NCBI GenBank assembly: GCA_016934955.1 | Contig: JAFGRY010000037.1 | Span: forward strand, 59,427-123,426 | Length of the DNA: 64,000 bases | Direction of reading: 5' to 3' | Origin: a bacterium | Lineage (GTDB): Bacteria > Zhuqueibacterota > QNDG01 > JAGLOF01 | Part shown: positions 9,178 through 17,753 of the stretch, in pieces | Layout: every line of letters begins with the position of its first letter | Position numbering within the stretch: the first letter of the stretch is position 1 | Notes under the pieces: model-generated | What the model was told of the DNA's origin: nothing | Seen by the model: only the letters and a program-made list of their open reading frames with translations | The model's database searches: none | Made by a program: the position numbers and the translations under genes

Positions 9178-9211
9178 GACAGGACAGATTTTTCTGTCCT
9201 GTCTTTATTTT
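9178..9211 (+). terminator. Intrinsic terminator in the leader between the promoter and pth
   Basis: Perfect 11-bp stem GACAGGACAGA/TCTGTCCTGTC with a TTTT loop, followed by TTTATTTTTTTT. It is about 80 bp after the oxidoreductase stop and 22 bp before the pth start. It lies downstream of the promoter at 9119-9147, so it could end the upstream gene, act as an attenuator for pth-greA, or both. Confidence 0.8.
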
Positions 9212-9233
9212 TTTACAGAGGAATAGCTACACG

Positions 9234-9827
9234 ATGGCGGAAGAGATACGGCTGATTGTCTTCCTCGGCAACAAGGGGCCGCAGTACAGCCGGACACGGC
9301 ATAATGCGGGATGGCTGCTGGCGGAAGAAATTTCCGTCCTCCGGCAGGCAGCCTGGCAGAGCAAATTCAGCGGCCGTTTCTGCCGCGAACGCTTCGCGGA
9401 CCGTCAGATCGTTTTTCTCAAGCCTGAAACATTCATGAACAACAGCGGGCGGTCGGTGCAGGAAGCCGCGGGATTTTTCCGGCTGCAGCCGGCCGAAATC
9501 CTGGTGGTACATGACGATCTGGAGCTGAATTTCGGGCAGGTGAGCTTCAAATTCAGCGGCGGCCTTGCCGGCCATAACGGGCTTCGTTCGATCTCCGGAG
9601 TGCTCGGAACAAGAGATTTCGCCCGGTTCCGCATTGGAATCGGAAGGCCCGACCACGGCAACATCACCCCCTACGTGCTGGGGGCGTTTTCCGACAGCGA
9701 ACAGCACCAGCTGCCGCAGCTGCTTTCCGAAGCCGCCGCCGTCATGGAAAAAGGAGTGGAAATGGGACTAAATGCGGCCGTTGAAACATACTTCAAAACA
9801 AAACTTATTGAAAGCGATTCTCAATAA
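9234..9827 (+). CDS. pth: Peptidyl-tRNA hydrolase
   Basis: A 197-residue enzyme that frees tRNA from peptidyl-tRNAs released during abortive translation. Signature residues are present: Asn and catalytic His in 'GNKGPQYSRTRHNAGW', 'KPETFMNNSG' (substrate-binding Asn), the Asp in 'VVHDDLEL' and 'GGLAGHNGLRSI'. Length is usual for bacterial Pth. The ATG has GAGGAA upstream. greA starts 13 nt after the stop, so the two are co-transcribed. The leader contains a promoter followed by a strong terminator hairpin, which may regulate the pair. Confidence 0.96.
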   Translation: MAEEIRLIVFLGNKGPQYSRTRHNAGWLLAEEISVLRQAAWQSKFSGRFCRERFADRQIVFLKPETFMNNSGRSVQEAAGFFRLQPAEILVVHDDLELNFGQVSFKFSGGLAGHNGLRSISGVLGTRDFARFRIGIGRPDHGNITPYVLGAFSDSEQHQLPQLLSEAAAVMEKGVEMGLNAAVETYFKTKLIESDSQ

Positions 9828-9840
9828 CAGAGGGGTTAGC

Positions 9841-10314
9841 GTGGAAGCATCATATCTCAGCCGGGAAGGATTCGGTAAACTCAGGGAACAGCTCGACTAT
9901 CTCATCAAAGTAAAACGAAAAGAAATAGTAACCGCCATCGCGCACGCGAGGGAATTCGGCGATCTTAAGGAAAACGCTGAATATCACGCGGCAAAAGAAG
10001 CCCAGAATATCAATGAGATAAAAATTCGCGAATTAACCGCCAAACTGGCAACCGCGAAAATAATCGACGATATTGATATTCCCACGGACAAAGTCTACAT
10101 CGGAGCTACGGTCTATCTAGAAGACACAGGGAACGGCGAAAGACTGGATTACACCCTCGTCTCTGAATCTGAAGCGGATATTATGGAAAACAAGATTTCC
10201 GTCAGTTCTCCCATTGGCAGGGGACTTCTGGGCAAATCGGCCGGAGAAACCGTCGAGATTCAGGCGCCGGCCTGCACGCTTACCTACAAGATTCTCAAAA
10301 TTTCCCGGGAATGA
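9841..10314 (+). CDS. greA: Transcription elongation factor GreA
   Basis: A 157-residue protein, the standard GreA length when started at GTG 9841, which has GAGGGG 7 nt upstream. Starts further up would overlap pth and add a non-family N-terminus. The N-terminal coiled coil includes 'ARE(F)GDLKENAEYHAAKE' with the acidic tip that enters the RNA polymerase secondary channel. The C-terminal FKBP-like domain ends 'SPIGRGLLGKSAGETVEI'. GreA stimulates RNA cleavage by backtracked polymerase. It follows pth by 13 nt, probably in one transcript. Confidence 0.96.
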   Translation: MEASYLSREGFGKLREQLDYLIKVKRKEIVTAIAHAREFGDLKENAEYHAAKEAQNINEIKIRELTAKLATAKIIDDIDIPTDKVYIGATVYLEDTGNGERLDYTLVSESEADIMENKISVSSPIGRGLLGKSAGETVEIQAPACTLTYKILKISRE

Positions 10315-10348
10315 TGCTGTCGGCGGGGGATGAGAGACACCCCTTTAC

Positions 10349-10382
10349 CGGTACCCGCCTCCCCCTTACGCCGCGGGTACCG
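10349..10382. repeat. Perfect inverted repeat at the greA/EamA convergent junction
   Basis: Arms CGGTACCCGC and GCGGGTACCG (10 bp, perfect) with a 14-nt loop. It spans the end of the minus-strand transporter gene (stop at 10366) just after greA. There is no T run on either side, so it is not a standard terminator; it might still stop or stabilise transcripts arriving from both sides. Confidence 0.4.
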
Positions 10383-11238
10383 ATTGCCGCCCGCGTCCGG
10401 CGTCCCGGAACGCCGCGATCAGCACCGCCGCGATTATCAGCACCCCTCCCGCGGCGGTCCTGCCTCCCGGAACTTCACCAAGAAAAATAAAGGCGAAGAT
10501 GATCCCGTACAGCGGCTCCAGAGCCATGATGACGCTCACGGTCTGGGGCCGAAGCTCTTTGAGACTGGTAGTATAGAGCACCTGGGCGGCGGCGGTGCAA
10601 AAAACGCCAAGCGCAAGCAAAAGCCCCGCATCCGAAGCCGTGAACACCGGCTTCAGCCAGAGCAGCGCCGGCAGAAAAAAGAGCGCCGCGGTCCCGTTCT
10701 GTACCATGACTATCGTATAGGGAGCCGTTCTTCTCAGGGCAAATGCATTTACCAGGGTCAGCAGGGCAAAGGAGAGACCGGCGAACAGTCCCCACACCGC
10801 TCCCCGGGTTATCGCATCGGTGAGTGTGAACGCGGGAATCACGATGGACACTCCCGCGATCACCATGAGGGCGGTGATAATATCATACCACCGAAGCCTG
10901 CCGTGAAAAAAGACCGGTTCCAGGATTACCGTAAACAGGGGGAATGAAGAAAAGGTGAGCAGGCCAACGGCCACACTCGAAACGGCGATCGATTGGAAAA
11001 AAGCTGCCCAGTGCAGGGCGAGGAGCATCCCCTGCGCGATCAGGACAGGAAGCTCGCGGCGCCCGGGCACGGACACCGCCCGTCCCGCCGCCGGCGCAAA
11101 AACGAGCAGCGCCGCGAATGCGACCATGGTCCTGCCGAATACGATGATTACCGGACTTTGTCCGATCAGCTTTCCAAAAAGACCCGAAAGACCGAAAAGC
11201 AGCACGGCTGCATGTATGTGCCCTGATCCGCTGCGCAT
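10366..11238 (-). CDS. EamA/DMT-superfamily transporter
   Basis: A 290-residue inner-membrane protein with about ten hydrophobic helices in two similar five-helix halves, the EamA (DMT) pattern. Visible segments include 'AAVLLFGLSGLFGKLIG', 'GMLLALHWAAFFQSIAVSSVAVG', 'LEPVFFHGRL' and near the end 'SVIMALEPLYGIIFAFIFLGEVPGGRTAAGGVLII', the typical second-half signature. Such proteins export amino acids or other metabolites; the substrate cannot be told. The ATG has AAAGGTGAG upstream. It is convergent with greA and divergent from the DUF3467 gene. A second, clearly different EamA protein lies at 13787-14707. Confidence 0.88.
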   Translation of the reverse strand: MRSGSGHIHAAVLLFGLSGLFGKLIGQSPVIIVFGRTMVAFAALLVFAPAAGRAVSVPGRRELPVLIAQGMLLALHWAAFFQSIAVSSVAVGLLTFSSFPLFTVILEPVFFHGRLRWYDIITALMVIAGVSIVIPAFTLTDAITRGAVWGLFAGLSFALLTLVNAFALRRTAPYTIVMVQNGTAALFFLPALLWLKPVFTASDAGLLLALGVFCTAAAQVLYTTSLKELRPQTVSVIMALEPLYGIIFAFIFLGEVPGGRTAAGGVLIIAAVLIAAFRDAGRGRQSVPAA

Positions 11239-11299
11239 ATGCTCACCTTTTTCCCTATGTGTATAGATACAGCCGATCGGTCAATAACACAAGAAAAAG

Positions 11300-11328
11300 T
11301 TGCATATTTTCGAAAAAATGGTTACAAT
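11300..11328 (+). promoter_or_regulatory. Sigma-70-type promoter for the DUF3467 gene
   Basis: TTGCAT, a 17-bp spacer, then TACAAT, ending 34 bp before the ATG at 11363. Good consensus match in an A+T-rich gap between divergent genes. Confidence 0.55.
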
Positions 11329-11362
11329 TCAGTTTACCGAAACGTAAAAAAACGAGGCATAT

Positions 11363-11671
11363 ATGGAACAGAAAGGGCCTTCCCAGATCAATGTCGAACT
11401 GGGAGAGAAAGAGGCGGAAGGAATTTATTCCAATCTGGTTCTCATTACCCATTCTCCGGCTGAATTCGTCATCGATTTTACCCGCATGGTGCCGGGTGTG
11501 CCCAAAGCGAAAGTATATTCCCGCATTATCATGACTCCTCACCATGCCAAATCATTGCTGAAGGCGCTCTCTGATAATATATCCAAATTTGAACAGGAGC
11601 ATGGTGAGATCAAAGATATCGGTAGCGGCGCCGGCAAAGAATTCGGCTTCAAACCGACAAATTCGAAATAA
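11363..11671 (+). CDS. DUF3467 domain protein
   Basis: A 102-residue cytosolic protein of the DUF3467 family, recognised from 'EKEAEGIYSNLVLITHSPAE', 'FVIDFTRMVPGVPKAKVYSR', 'IIMTPHHAKSLLKALSDN' and the tail 'FEQEHGEI'. The family is widespread, especially in FCB bacteria, and its molecular role is unknown. The ATG has GAGG upstream and a good promoter precedes it. The next gene, a predicted barrel protein, starts 5 nt after the stop and is probably co-transcribed. Confidence 0.9.
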   Translation: MEQKGPSQINVELGEKEAEGIYSNLVLITHSPAEFVIDFTRMVPGVPKAKVYSRIIMTPHHAKSLLKALSDNISKFEQEHGEIKDIGSGAGKEFGFKPTNSK

Positions 11672-11676
11672 TCACC

Positions 11677-12318
11677 ATGCCGCTTCAATCCCCAGCTGAC
11701 ACCCCCGGTGTCCGGAACCGGTTCGCATACGTCCCGGTAATGATCCTCCTGCTGTCGCTCCTGCCGGCAGCCGCCTCTTCGCAATCACGCAAGCCGATCG
11801 CGCGCCGGTTCGCCCTCTCTTTTGATGTGGGGAACTGGCAGCCCCACAGCCTTAATGACGAACCCCGGTTTGACACCTTCGGTGCCGCGGGCGCTACCCC
11901 CTCCTTCAGGCTGGGGATCACTCTGCCGATCGGGCTCGGCTCCGGGATCGAACTGGGCGCCCGCTACTGGGCGTTGAGGGACCTCGAGCAGACCGAGCGG
12001 GTGCATTCACTGACACTCATACCGCTCTCACTGAACCTGAAGCACTGGCTCATCCCGAACTATTTCATATCGGCGTACGTTATATACGGCGGCAGTATTT
12101 ATCAGGGCACCGAGAATGAAACGCAGCCGCTGAAACTGTCGACGACCAGCCGGGGATGGGGCATCAATCTGGGTGCCGGTGTTGACATTCAATTGTCGGA
12201 ACGGATCGGCGCCGGTGTCACCTTCACCTATTATTATGCCCGCTTCGACGAGCCGATCGGCGGTGTGGATGATTTCAGCGGCCCCTGTATATCGGGACGT
12301 TTCTATCTGCTCTTGTAA
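11677..12318 (+). CDS. Predicted outer-membrane beta-barrel protein
   Basis: A 213-residue product with a hydrophobic export segment (VMILLLSLLPAAASSQ) after a somewhat long N-terminal stretch. Alternating amphipathic strands follow: 'RFALSFDVGNWQPHSL', 'PSFRLGITLPIGLGSGIELG', 'YFISAYVIYGGSIYQG', 'GWGINLGAGVDIQLSERIGA', ending in a strand (RFYLLL) with the terminal hydrophobic residue typical of outer-membrane barrels. It begins 5 nt after the DUF3467 stop. No specific function can be assigned; the small barrel size resembles OmpW/OmpX-type proteins. Confidence 0.7.
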   Translation: MPLQSPADTPGVRNRFAYVPVMILLLSLLPAAASSQSRKPIARRFALSFDVGNWQPHSLNDEPRFDTFGAAGATPSFRLGITLPIGLGSGIELGARYWALRDLEQTERVHSLTLIPLSLNLKHWLIPNYFISAYVIYGGSIYQGTENETQPLKLSTTSRGWGINLGAGVDIQLSERIGAGVTFTYYYARFDEPIGGVDDFSGPCISGRFYLLL

Positions 12319-12337
12319 CTAAAAGGAGAGATGCATA

Positions 12338-13762
12338 GTGAAAGCTGCGCGTTTTATCATTGACGGCTCATTGCATTCATCGAAGGAGACACTGCCGGTC
12401 ATCAATCCTTTTGACGGGAAACCCGTCGGAGCGATATACCGCCCCGGACCGGACCAGATGGAATCCGCGATCGCCTCGGTGGTGACGAATCAGCCGGCGG
12501 CAGCAAAGCTTCCCTCCCATCAGCGCTACGAGTTCCTGAAAAAGGCCGCCGCCGAAATCAACGCGAATCATGAAGAATTCAGCAGAATCATCTGTCTTGA
12601 AGCCGGCAAAGCGATCCGTCACGCCCGGTCCGAAGTGAGCCGGGCGGTCAACACCCTCTCCCTCGCCGCCGAGGAGAGCAAACGCATATCCGGGGAGGTG
12701 ATTAACATGGATCTGTCGGCGGCCACCGGACGCCGCACCGGTATGATCAAGCGGTTTCCGGTCGGGCCCATTGCCGGCATTTCCCCCTTCAATTTTCCCC
12801 TCAACCTCGTCTGCCACAAAGTCGGTCCCGCCCTTGCCGCGGGCAATACCATTATCGTGAAGCCCGCCAGCGCCACTCCCCTGTCGGCCCTGAAACTGGG
12901 TGAAGTGTTTCTCAGGGCGGGACTTCCACCCGGTTTTTTCAATGTCGTTCCGGCGGCGGCATCGGTTGCGGAAGTGCTTGTCACCGACCCCCGGCTGGCA
13001 ATGCTTTCGTTTACCGGCAGCGCCGATGTCGGCTGGGACATGAAAACAAAGGCCGGCAGAAAAAAAGTCTGTCTCGAACTCGGCGGCAACGCCGCCGTGA
13101 TTGTCGAACCCGATGCGGACATCGATTATGCGGTTAAACGCTGCATCATGGGTGCCTTTGCCTACGCCGGGCAGGTGTGTATTTCAGTACAGCGCATTCT
13201 CGTCCATACAAAGATATACCGGCCATTTCTATCGAGGTTCACGAAAGCGGCCGGGGATCTGGTAACAGGAAATCCGGAAGATGAATCGGTCGATGTTGGT
13301 CCCATGATCGACACGAGCGCGCTGGAAAAAGCGGCCCTTTTTGTTGAAGACGCGGTGAAAAACGGCGCCAAAATCCACTGCGGCGGCCGGGCCGTGGACA
13401 CGATTTTCCTGCCGACCGTTGTTTCCGAAGCCGATCTGCAATCTAAAATTTGGCGGGAAGAGGCGTTCGCGCCCCTGGTGACGATCATGCCCTATGATTC
13501 TTTCTTCGATGCCGTCGATCTGGTCAATGACTCTGAATTCGGACTGCAGGCTGGAGTGTTTACCGAGCATCTGGAAAACGCCTTTGCCGCCTTCAGCCGT
13601 ATAGATGCCGGGGGAGTTATCATCAATGATGTTCCAACCTTCCGCATGGACCACATGCCCTACGGAGGCGTTAAAAAATCAGGATTCGGACGCGAGGGGG
13701 TCAGATACGCCATCGAAGAGATGACAGAACCCCGGCTGCTTGTCATCAACCACTCACGCTGA
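12338..13762 (+). CDS. NAD(P)-dependent aldehyde dehydrogenase
   Basis: A 474-residue ALDH-superfamily enzyme oxidising an aldehyde to a carboxylic acid. Visible: cofactor-binding 'GPIAGISPFNFPLNLVCHKVGPALAAGN', 'SFTGSADVGW', general-base Glu in 'CLELGGNAAVIV', nucleophile Cys in 'YAGQVCISVQRI', and the C-terminal 'MPYGGVKKSGFGREG'. It resembles the succinate-semialdehyde/lactaldehyde dehydrogenase branch; the exact substrate is uncertain. The start is GTG 12338, 7 nt after AAAAGGAGAG; the ATG 7 nt earlier is in another frame. An EamA transporter follows 24 nt downstream, so the enzyme and exporter may be linked. Confidence 0.92.
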   Translation: MKAARFIIDGSLHSSKETLPVINPFDGKPVGAIYRPGPDQMESAIASVVTNQPAAAKLPSHQRYEFLKKAAAEINANHEEFSRIICLEAGKAIRHARSEVSRAVNTLSLAAEESKRISGEVINMDLSAATGRRTGMIKRFPVGPIAGISPFNFPLNLVCHKVGPALAAGNTIIVKPASATPLSALKLGEVFLRAGLPPGFFNVVPAAASVAEVLVTDPRLAMLSFTGSADVGWDMKTKAGRKKVCLELGGNAAVIVEPDADIDYAVKRCIMGAFAYAGQVCISVQRILVHTKIYRPFLSRFTKAAGDLVTGNPEDESVDVGPMIDTSALEKAALFVEDAVKNGAKIHCGGRAVDTIFLPTVVSEADLQSKIWREEAFAPLVTIMPYDSFFDAVDLVNDSEFGLQAGVFTEHLENAFAAFSRIDAGGVIINDVPTFRMDHMPYGGVKKSGFGREGVRYAIEEMTEPRLLVINHSR

Positions 13763-13786
13763 TCACGCAAGGAGATTCCGCGGCCC

Positions 13787-14707
13787 ATGTCGGGATTACT
13801 GGAATTTTTCAGCCGCTTTCAGGGGGAACTGGCCGCGCTTGTTTGTGCGGCAATCTGGTCCGTCGCCACACTCTACTTCAAAATGCTCGGCCGTCGCATT
13901 TCATCTTCCTATCTTAATTTTTTCAAAACCGCTATCACCCTTCCGCTGCTTCTTTTAACAGTGATCGTTGGCCGGCATCAAGTACCTCACCTGCTCTCGA
14001 ATGTATCTTTCTACCTTTTTTTGAGCGGACTGGTAGGGATCGGCATTGGTGATACTGCCTATTTCGAATCACTCAGATATCTCGGGGCCCGCCGTTCGCT
14101 GCTTATGGGCATTCTCGCGCCTCCGGCGACAGGCCTCATGGCCTACCTGTTCATTGGTGAAGCACTGGCACCGGCAGCCTGGCTTGGCATCGTCCTCACC
14201 ATAAGCGGAGTTGCCTGGGTTGTCAGTGAACGTACACCAGACAGCGGTCCGCAGGAACCGGGGCATTTGAAAAAGGGGGTGCTGTTCGGGATTTTTTACT
14301 CGATCTGTCAGGCCGCCGGATCCGTTTTGACACGATCTGCGTTTCTGCAGGCGGAGACCGATCTGTTGTGGAGTGTCATCCTGCGCCTGGTCGGAGGCAC
14401 GCTCTTTCTTGTTTTCTGGATCGCGATACGAAAAGTGCCTCTCGGATCATGGGCCAGGGGTGAAGGAGCCCTGAAAACCTGGGGTATCTTCATCTGGGCA
14501 ACATTCATCGGCACCTATATATGTCTCATCCTGCAGCAGCTGGCCCTAAAATATGCGCACGCGGGCATCGCCCAGACACTGCTCATGACCAGCCACCTGT
14601 TTATTCTGCCGATTATACTCTGGAAAGGGAAAAAAATAAGCCCCCGGGCCTTTCTGGGTGCTCTCATCGGAACCGGGGGCATAATACTTCTGTTTATTGT
14701 AAAATAG
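13787..14707 (+). CDS. EamA/DMT-superfamily transporter
   Basis: A 306-residue integral membrane protein with ten predicted helices in two repeats. The first half has 'AALVCAAIWSVATLYFKMLG' and 'LSGLVGIGIGDTAYFESLRYLGARRSLL'; the second half has 'QTLLMTSHLFILPIILWKGKKI' and ends 'FLGALIGTGGIILLFIVK'. The ATG has GGAG upstream and follows the aldehyde dehydrogenase by 24 nt. Only distant similarity to the transporter at 10366-11238 is visible. A metabolite exporter is likely; substrate unknown. Confidence 0.88.
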   Translation: MSGLLEFFSRFQGELAALVCAAIWSVATLYFKMLGRRISSSYLNFFKTAITLPLLLLTVIVGRHQVPHLLSNVSFYLFLSGLVGIGIGDTAYFESLRYLGARRSLLMGILAPPATGLMAYLFIGEALAPAAWLGIVLTISGVAWVVSERTPDSGPQEPGHLKKGVLFGIFYSICQAAGSVLTRSAFLQAETDLLWSVILRLVGGTLFLVFWIAIRKVPLGSWARGEGALKTWGIFIWATFIGTYICLILQQLALKYAHAGIAQTLLMTSHLFILPIILWKGKKISPRAFLGALIGTGGIILLFIVK

Positions 14708-14734
14708 CCGCTGCCTGCCTGCGGCACATGATGC

Positions 14735-16078
14735 CTATTTGAGGATCTTCTTCAGCGTCGCCGCATAGAGATCCATCTCCTCCTTTGTCCGCTTTTCCGT
14801 CACCGCGACAAGGATCCCGTTATCAATACCGAAATCGAAGCGTCCCAGGTCGATCCCGCCGTAGATGCCGCTATCCCGGAGACCGGCCAGCACTTCCTCC
14901 GGTTTCCCGGGGACGGAGACGGCGAACTCCTTGAAAAACGGCTTGTCGAACAGCATCTCAACACCGGGAACCGCGATCAGCTGTTCAGCGAGATAATGCG
15001 CTTTCTGCAGCGACTGTTCGGCAACGATTTTCACCCCCTCCTTCCCCATCAGGGCCAGATACACGGTGGAAGCGAGCGCGCAGAGCTGCTGGTTCGTGCA
15101 AATGGAGGAGGTGGCCTTTTCCCGGCGAATATGCTGCTCCCGTGTCTGCAGGGTGAGAACAAAACCCCGCTCTCCCTTTCGGTCAACGGTGACCCCGGCG
15201 ATCCGTCCCGGCATAGAGCGCATCAGTTTTTCCGTTGCGGTAAAAATGCCCACATACGGCCCGCCCAGGTTCAGGGCGTTGCCGAAGGCCTGGCCTTCGC
15301 CGGTGGCGATATCGGCATTATAGGCGCCAGGGGGCTGCAGAACACCCAGAGAAACCGGATCGACGGAAACGGCAAACAGCCCTTTTGTCCCGTGCACGAC
15401 GGCTTCTATCTCCCCGACTTCCTCGAGATTGCCGAAAAAATTGGGGTGCTGTATCAGGACACCGGCAGTATTGTCGCCGGCCATCTTCTTCAGTTCATTC
15501 AGGTCGGTGACACCTTCCCTGGCCGGAATTTCCATGACGGTGATCCCGCTGCGATGGCAATAGGTCCTGACAACCTGGCGGTAATGGGGATGCACCGTTT
15601 TCGAAATCAGTATTTCGGCTTTTTTCGTCTTGCTGTGCGCGAGCAGCGCCGCTTCCGCCAGGGCGCTGCCGCCGTCATACATGGAGGCATTGGCCACATC
15701 CATTCCCGTGAGGGCGGCGATCATCGACTGGTATTCATAAATGGCCTGCAGGTTCCCCTGGGAGACTTCCGGCTGGTAGGGAGTGTAGGATGTATAAAAT
15801 TCGGAACGAGATATGATATGATCGATGGCCGCCGGAACGTAGTGATCATAGGCGCCTCCGCCCAGAAAGCAGATGGTGGAAACAGTATCCCTGTTTTTTG
15901 CCGCCAGAGACCTCAGCAGCTTCGTCACCTCATATTCCGAAAGGGGTTTCGGCAGGTCCAGCTCTCCCTGAAAGCGAACGTTCTCCGGAATACCGCTCAG
16001 CAGTGCTTCAAAATCGGCAACGCCGATCGTTTTCAGCATCTCACGCCGGTTATCGTCTGTCATGGGAATATAGGGCAT
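14735..16078 (-). CDS. gcvPA: Glycine dehydrogenase (decarboxylating) subunit 1
   Basis: A 447-residue N-terminal half of the glycine-cleavage P protein, in the two-subunit form. Recognised from the start 'MPYIPMTDDNRREMLKTIG', 'FLGGGAYDHYVPAAIDHIISRSEFYTSYTPYQPEVSQG', 'MTGMDVANASMYDGGSALAEAALLA' and 'NLGGPYVGIF'. With subunit 2 (gcvPB, which carries the PLP lysine) it decarboxylates glycine and loads the aminomethyl group on GcvH. No gcvPB, gcvH or gcvT is in the window, so the partners must be elsewhere. The start has AAGGAG 6 nt upstream. The 79-nt gap upstream is too short for a glycine riboswitch. Confidence 0.95.
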   Translation of the reverse strand: MPYIPMTDDNRREMLKTIGVADFEALLSGIPENVRFQGELDLPKPLSEYEVTKLLRSLAAKNRDTVSTICFLGGGAYDHYVPAAIDHIISRSEFYTSYTPYQPEVSQGNLQAIYEYQSMIAALTGMDVANASMYDGGSALAEAALLAHSKTKKAEILISKTVHPHYRQVVRTYCHRSGITVMEIPAREGVTDLNELKKMAGDNTAGVLIQHPNFFGNLEEVGEIEAVVHGTKGLFAVSVDPVSLGVLQPPGAYNADIATGEGQAFGNALNLGGPYVGIFTATEKLMRSMPGRIAGVTVDRKGERGFVLTLQTREQHIRREKATSSICTNQQLCALASTVYLALMGKEGVKIVAEQSLQKAHYLAEQLIAVPGVEMLFDKPFFKEFAVSVPGKPEEVLAGLRDSGIYGGIDLGRFDFGIDNGILVAVTEKRTKEEMDLYAATLKKILK

Positions 16079-16157
16079 GATCGACTCCTTATCTCAATCA
16101 TCGTGTTCATCGGATCCTGGCGAGGGCAATTCCTGGAACCGGGAGAAAAACAATATA

Positions 16158-16925
16158 TCAAAAATTGTGCTCTAAGTCAATTCTTTGTTGTACAGCATGA
16201 TACATGGCGATGGCCGCGCTCACCGACACATTCAGCGACTCGGCCCGCTGCCGCGCTATGGGGATTCTGACCATTTCATCCACCATGACGGACACTTCGG
16301 CATGCAGGCCGTGGCCTTCGTTGCCAAGACAGAGAACGCGTTTGCCCGTCGGTTTCAATGCGGTCAGGGATATGGCAGCGCCGGCGTCGAGGCCGGCAAG
16401 CGCGTACCCGTCTTCTCTCAACCCGGCCAGGAGAGCGGGACCTGAGGAGGTCTTGCGAAGCCAGAGGGAAAGGATCGAGCCCGCGGACGCCTGCACTGTC
16501 TTGATAGAAAACGGATCAGCGCATCCATCGCTCATAATGACGCCAGGGAAACCGAAGGCGGCCGCAGTGCGGATGATGGTGCCGACATTGCCGGGATCCT
16601 GCACATCGTCCAGAAACAGGAGCAGATCGCCGGGATCGTCCGGCAGGTGATCGCTGTAGACGTCGCCCGGAAGCGTGACAACCGCCGCGATGCCCTGGGG
16701 AGTGGCCAGGGACGTGATCTGACGCAGCTGCTGCCTGGTGATGATACGTTCCGGGATCTGCGGAAACCGACCCTGTTCGTCTTCGAGGCAAAGCACTTCC
16801 TGAAGTGCGTCCGGCGCGGTTTCATGGATCTGGGCAATCGCCCGCTGCCCCTCGACAAGAAAGCACACCTCCTCCCTGCGTGCCTTCACCGAGGAGAGAT
16901 GCTGATACCATTTCAGCGGTTTCAT
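16158..16925 (-). CDS. TrmH/SpoU-family RNA 2'-O-methyltransferase
   Basis: A 255-residue SPOUT methyltransferase. The three SpoU motifs are visible: 'VQDPGNVGTIIRTAAAFG', 'KRVLCLGNEGHGL' and 'IPIARQRAESLNVSVSAAIAMYHAV'. The N-terminal ~100 residues form the L30e-like substrate-binding domain (EGQRAIAQI...). The enzyme methylates ribose in rRNA or tRNA with SAM; whether it acts like RlmB, TrmH or another member cannot be decided. It lies just upstream of gcvPA on the same strand. The ribosome site before the ATG is weak. Confidence 0.9.
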   Translation of the reverse strand: MKPLKWYQHLSSVKARREEVCFLVEGQRAIAQIHETAPDALQEVLCLEDEQGRFPQIPERIITRQQLRQITSLATPQGIAAVVTLPGDVYSDHLPDDPGDLLLFLDDVQDPGNVGTIIRTAAAFGFPGVIMSDGCADPFSIKTVQASAGSILSLWLRKTSSGPALLAGLREDGYALAGLDAGAAISLTALKPTGKRVLCLGNEGHGLHAEVSVMVDEMVRIPIARQRAESLNVSVSAAIAMYHAVQQRIDLEHNF

Positions 16926-16971
16926 AAGAATGAAATGTACATATAGTGTGCCTGAAAAGCAACTGATAATA

Positions 16972-17003
16972 GCCGGTCCGCCGTTCGAAACGACGGGCCC
17001 GGC
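16972..17003 (-). terminator. Possible terminator hairpin after the AraC-type gene
   Basis: On the minus strand an imperfect G+C-rich stem (GCCGG...CCGTCG pairing with CGGCGG...CCGGC, loop TTTCGAA) is followed by TATTATC. It lies about 40 bp after the AraC-type gene stop. The T run is poor, so the terminator call is tentative. Confidence 0.3.
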
Positions 17004-17045
17004 CCCATCACGTCTCAGGATGGTACTGACATAGATACGGAAGGA

Positions 17046-17420
17046 TTAATTGAGGGCCGCAGGATTCAGCCGCCCCGTCATGAGCCGTTCGCGAAATTGG
17101 GTAAAATTCAACCCCGTTCTGCGTTTGACAAAATTGGTGATGCCTGCGGCTGTTTTGAAGCCGAGCGTGTGCGCATAGTAATAGACAATTTCCTGATCCC
17201 CTGTCTGTTGCAGAAGTTCGACAAGCTTTTTCATTTTACAGTCGAGAATATAGTTCTTCGGACTTGTTTCGAATCTCTTTTTAAACTGGTCATAGAGCTC
17301 CGAGGGCTGGTATCCGAATCGCGCCGCAAGGTTATTTACAGACCCGATGTCACAGATATTCTCTTCCACATACCGCTTCACATTGTCGATGCGCTGTTCC
17401 TGTTCTCTCGCAGAATCCAT
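17046..17420 (-). CDS. AraC-type helix-turn-helix protein, DNA-binding domain only
   Basis: A 124-residue protein that is almost entirely an AraC-family domain: 'VKRYVEENICDIGSVNNLAARFGYQPSELYDQFKKRFETSPKN' is the first HTH and its linker, and 'YAHTLGFKTAAGITNFVKRRTGLNFTQFRER' is the second HTH with the usual terminal signature. There is no ligand-binding domain, so any control must come through level or partners, as in the MarA/SoxS group. The ATG follows AGGATCC, and a strong TTGACA/TATATT promoter lies about 90 bp upstream. No target is evident. Confidence 0.85.
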   Translation of the reverse strand: MDSAREQEQRIDNVKRYVEENICDIGSVNNLAARFGYQPSELYDQFKKRFETSPKNYILDCKMKKLVELLQQTGDQEIVYYYAHTLGFKTAAGITNFVKRRTGLNFTQFRERLMTGRLNPAALN

Positions 17421-17753
17421 CCTGGATCCTTTCCTTTTAATTGAGTGGGAATACGAATTGTCCTGTCAACCGCCTGGAAGTCGACGAAAAATCTCACACT
17501 ATTTTGAAATATAGAAAACAAAACGCAAATGTCAAGCCCTTTGTCCGCCCTTCAGTTATTTTATTTTTACAAATCCGGAGACCGTGCATCCCCGGTTCCC
17601 TGACGGCAGCGCTTCAGCACACTATGAATAATATGCGGATATGACCAATATTAGTGGCGTTTTCACCCGCAGCCAAGAATGTGTATTGCGTGCCGGGCAT
17701 CACCGGCGGGTTCCCGCACTACCCCCCGCCACGGGGAACAGCGGTGCCGTGCA
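17421..17753. other. Intergenic gap between the AraC-type gene and mtnA
   Basis: About 330 bp without a credible gene. The left part holds the AraC-type gene's promoter. The right part (17655-17753), just after the mtnA stop on the minus strand, is G+C-rich with several short inverted repeats (for example GTTCCC/GGGAAC) but no T run. Nothing else is recognised. Confidence 0.5.
17508..17535 (-). promoter_or_regulatory. Sigma-70-type promoter for the AraC-type gene
   Basis: On the minus strand: consensus TTGACA (17530-17535), a 16-bp spacer, then TATATT (17508-17513), reading toward the gene starting at 17420. This leaves a leader of about 80 nt. Confidence 0.6.

Noticed and set aside
16079..16157. 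Glycine riboswitch before gcvPA
   Set aside because: The 79-nt gap is too short and lacks the expected paired structures.
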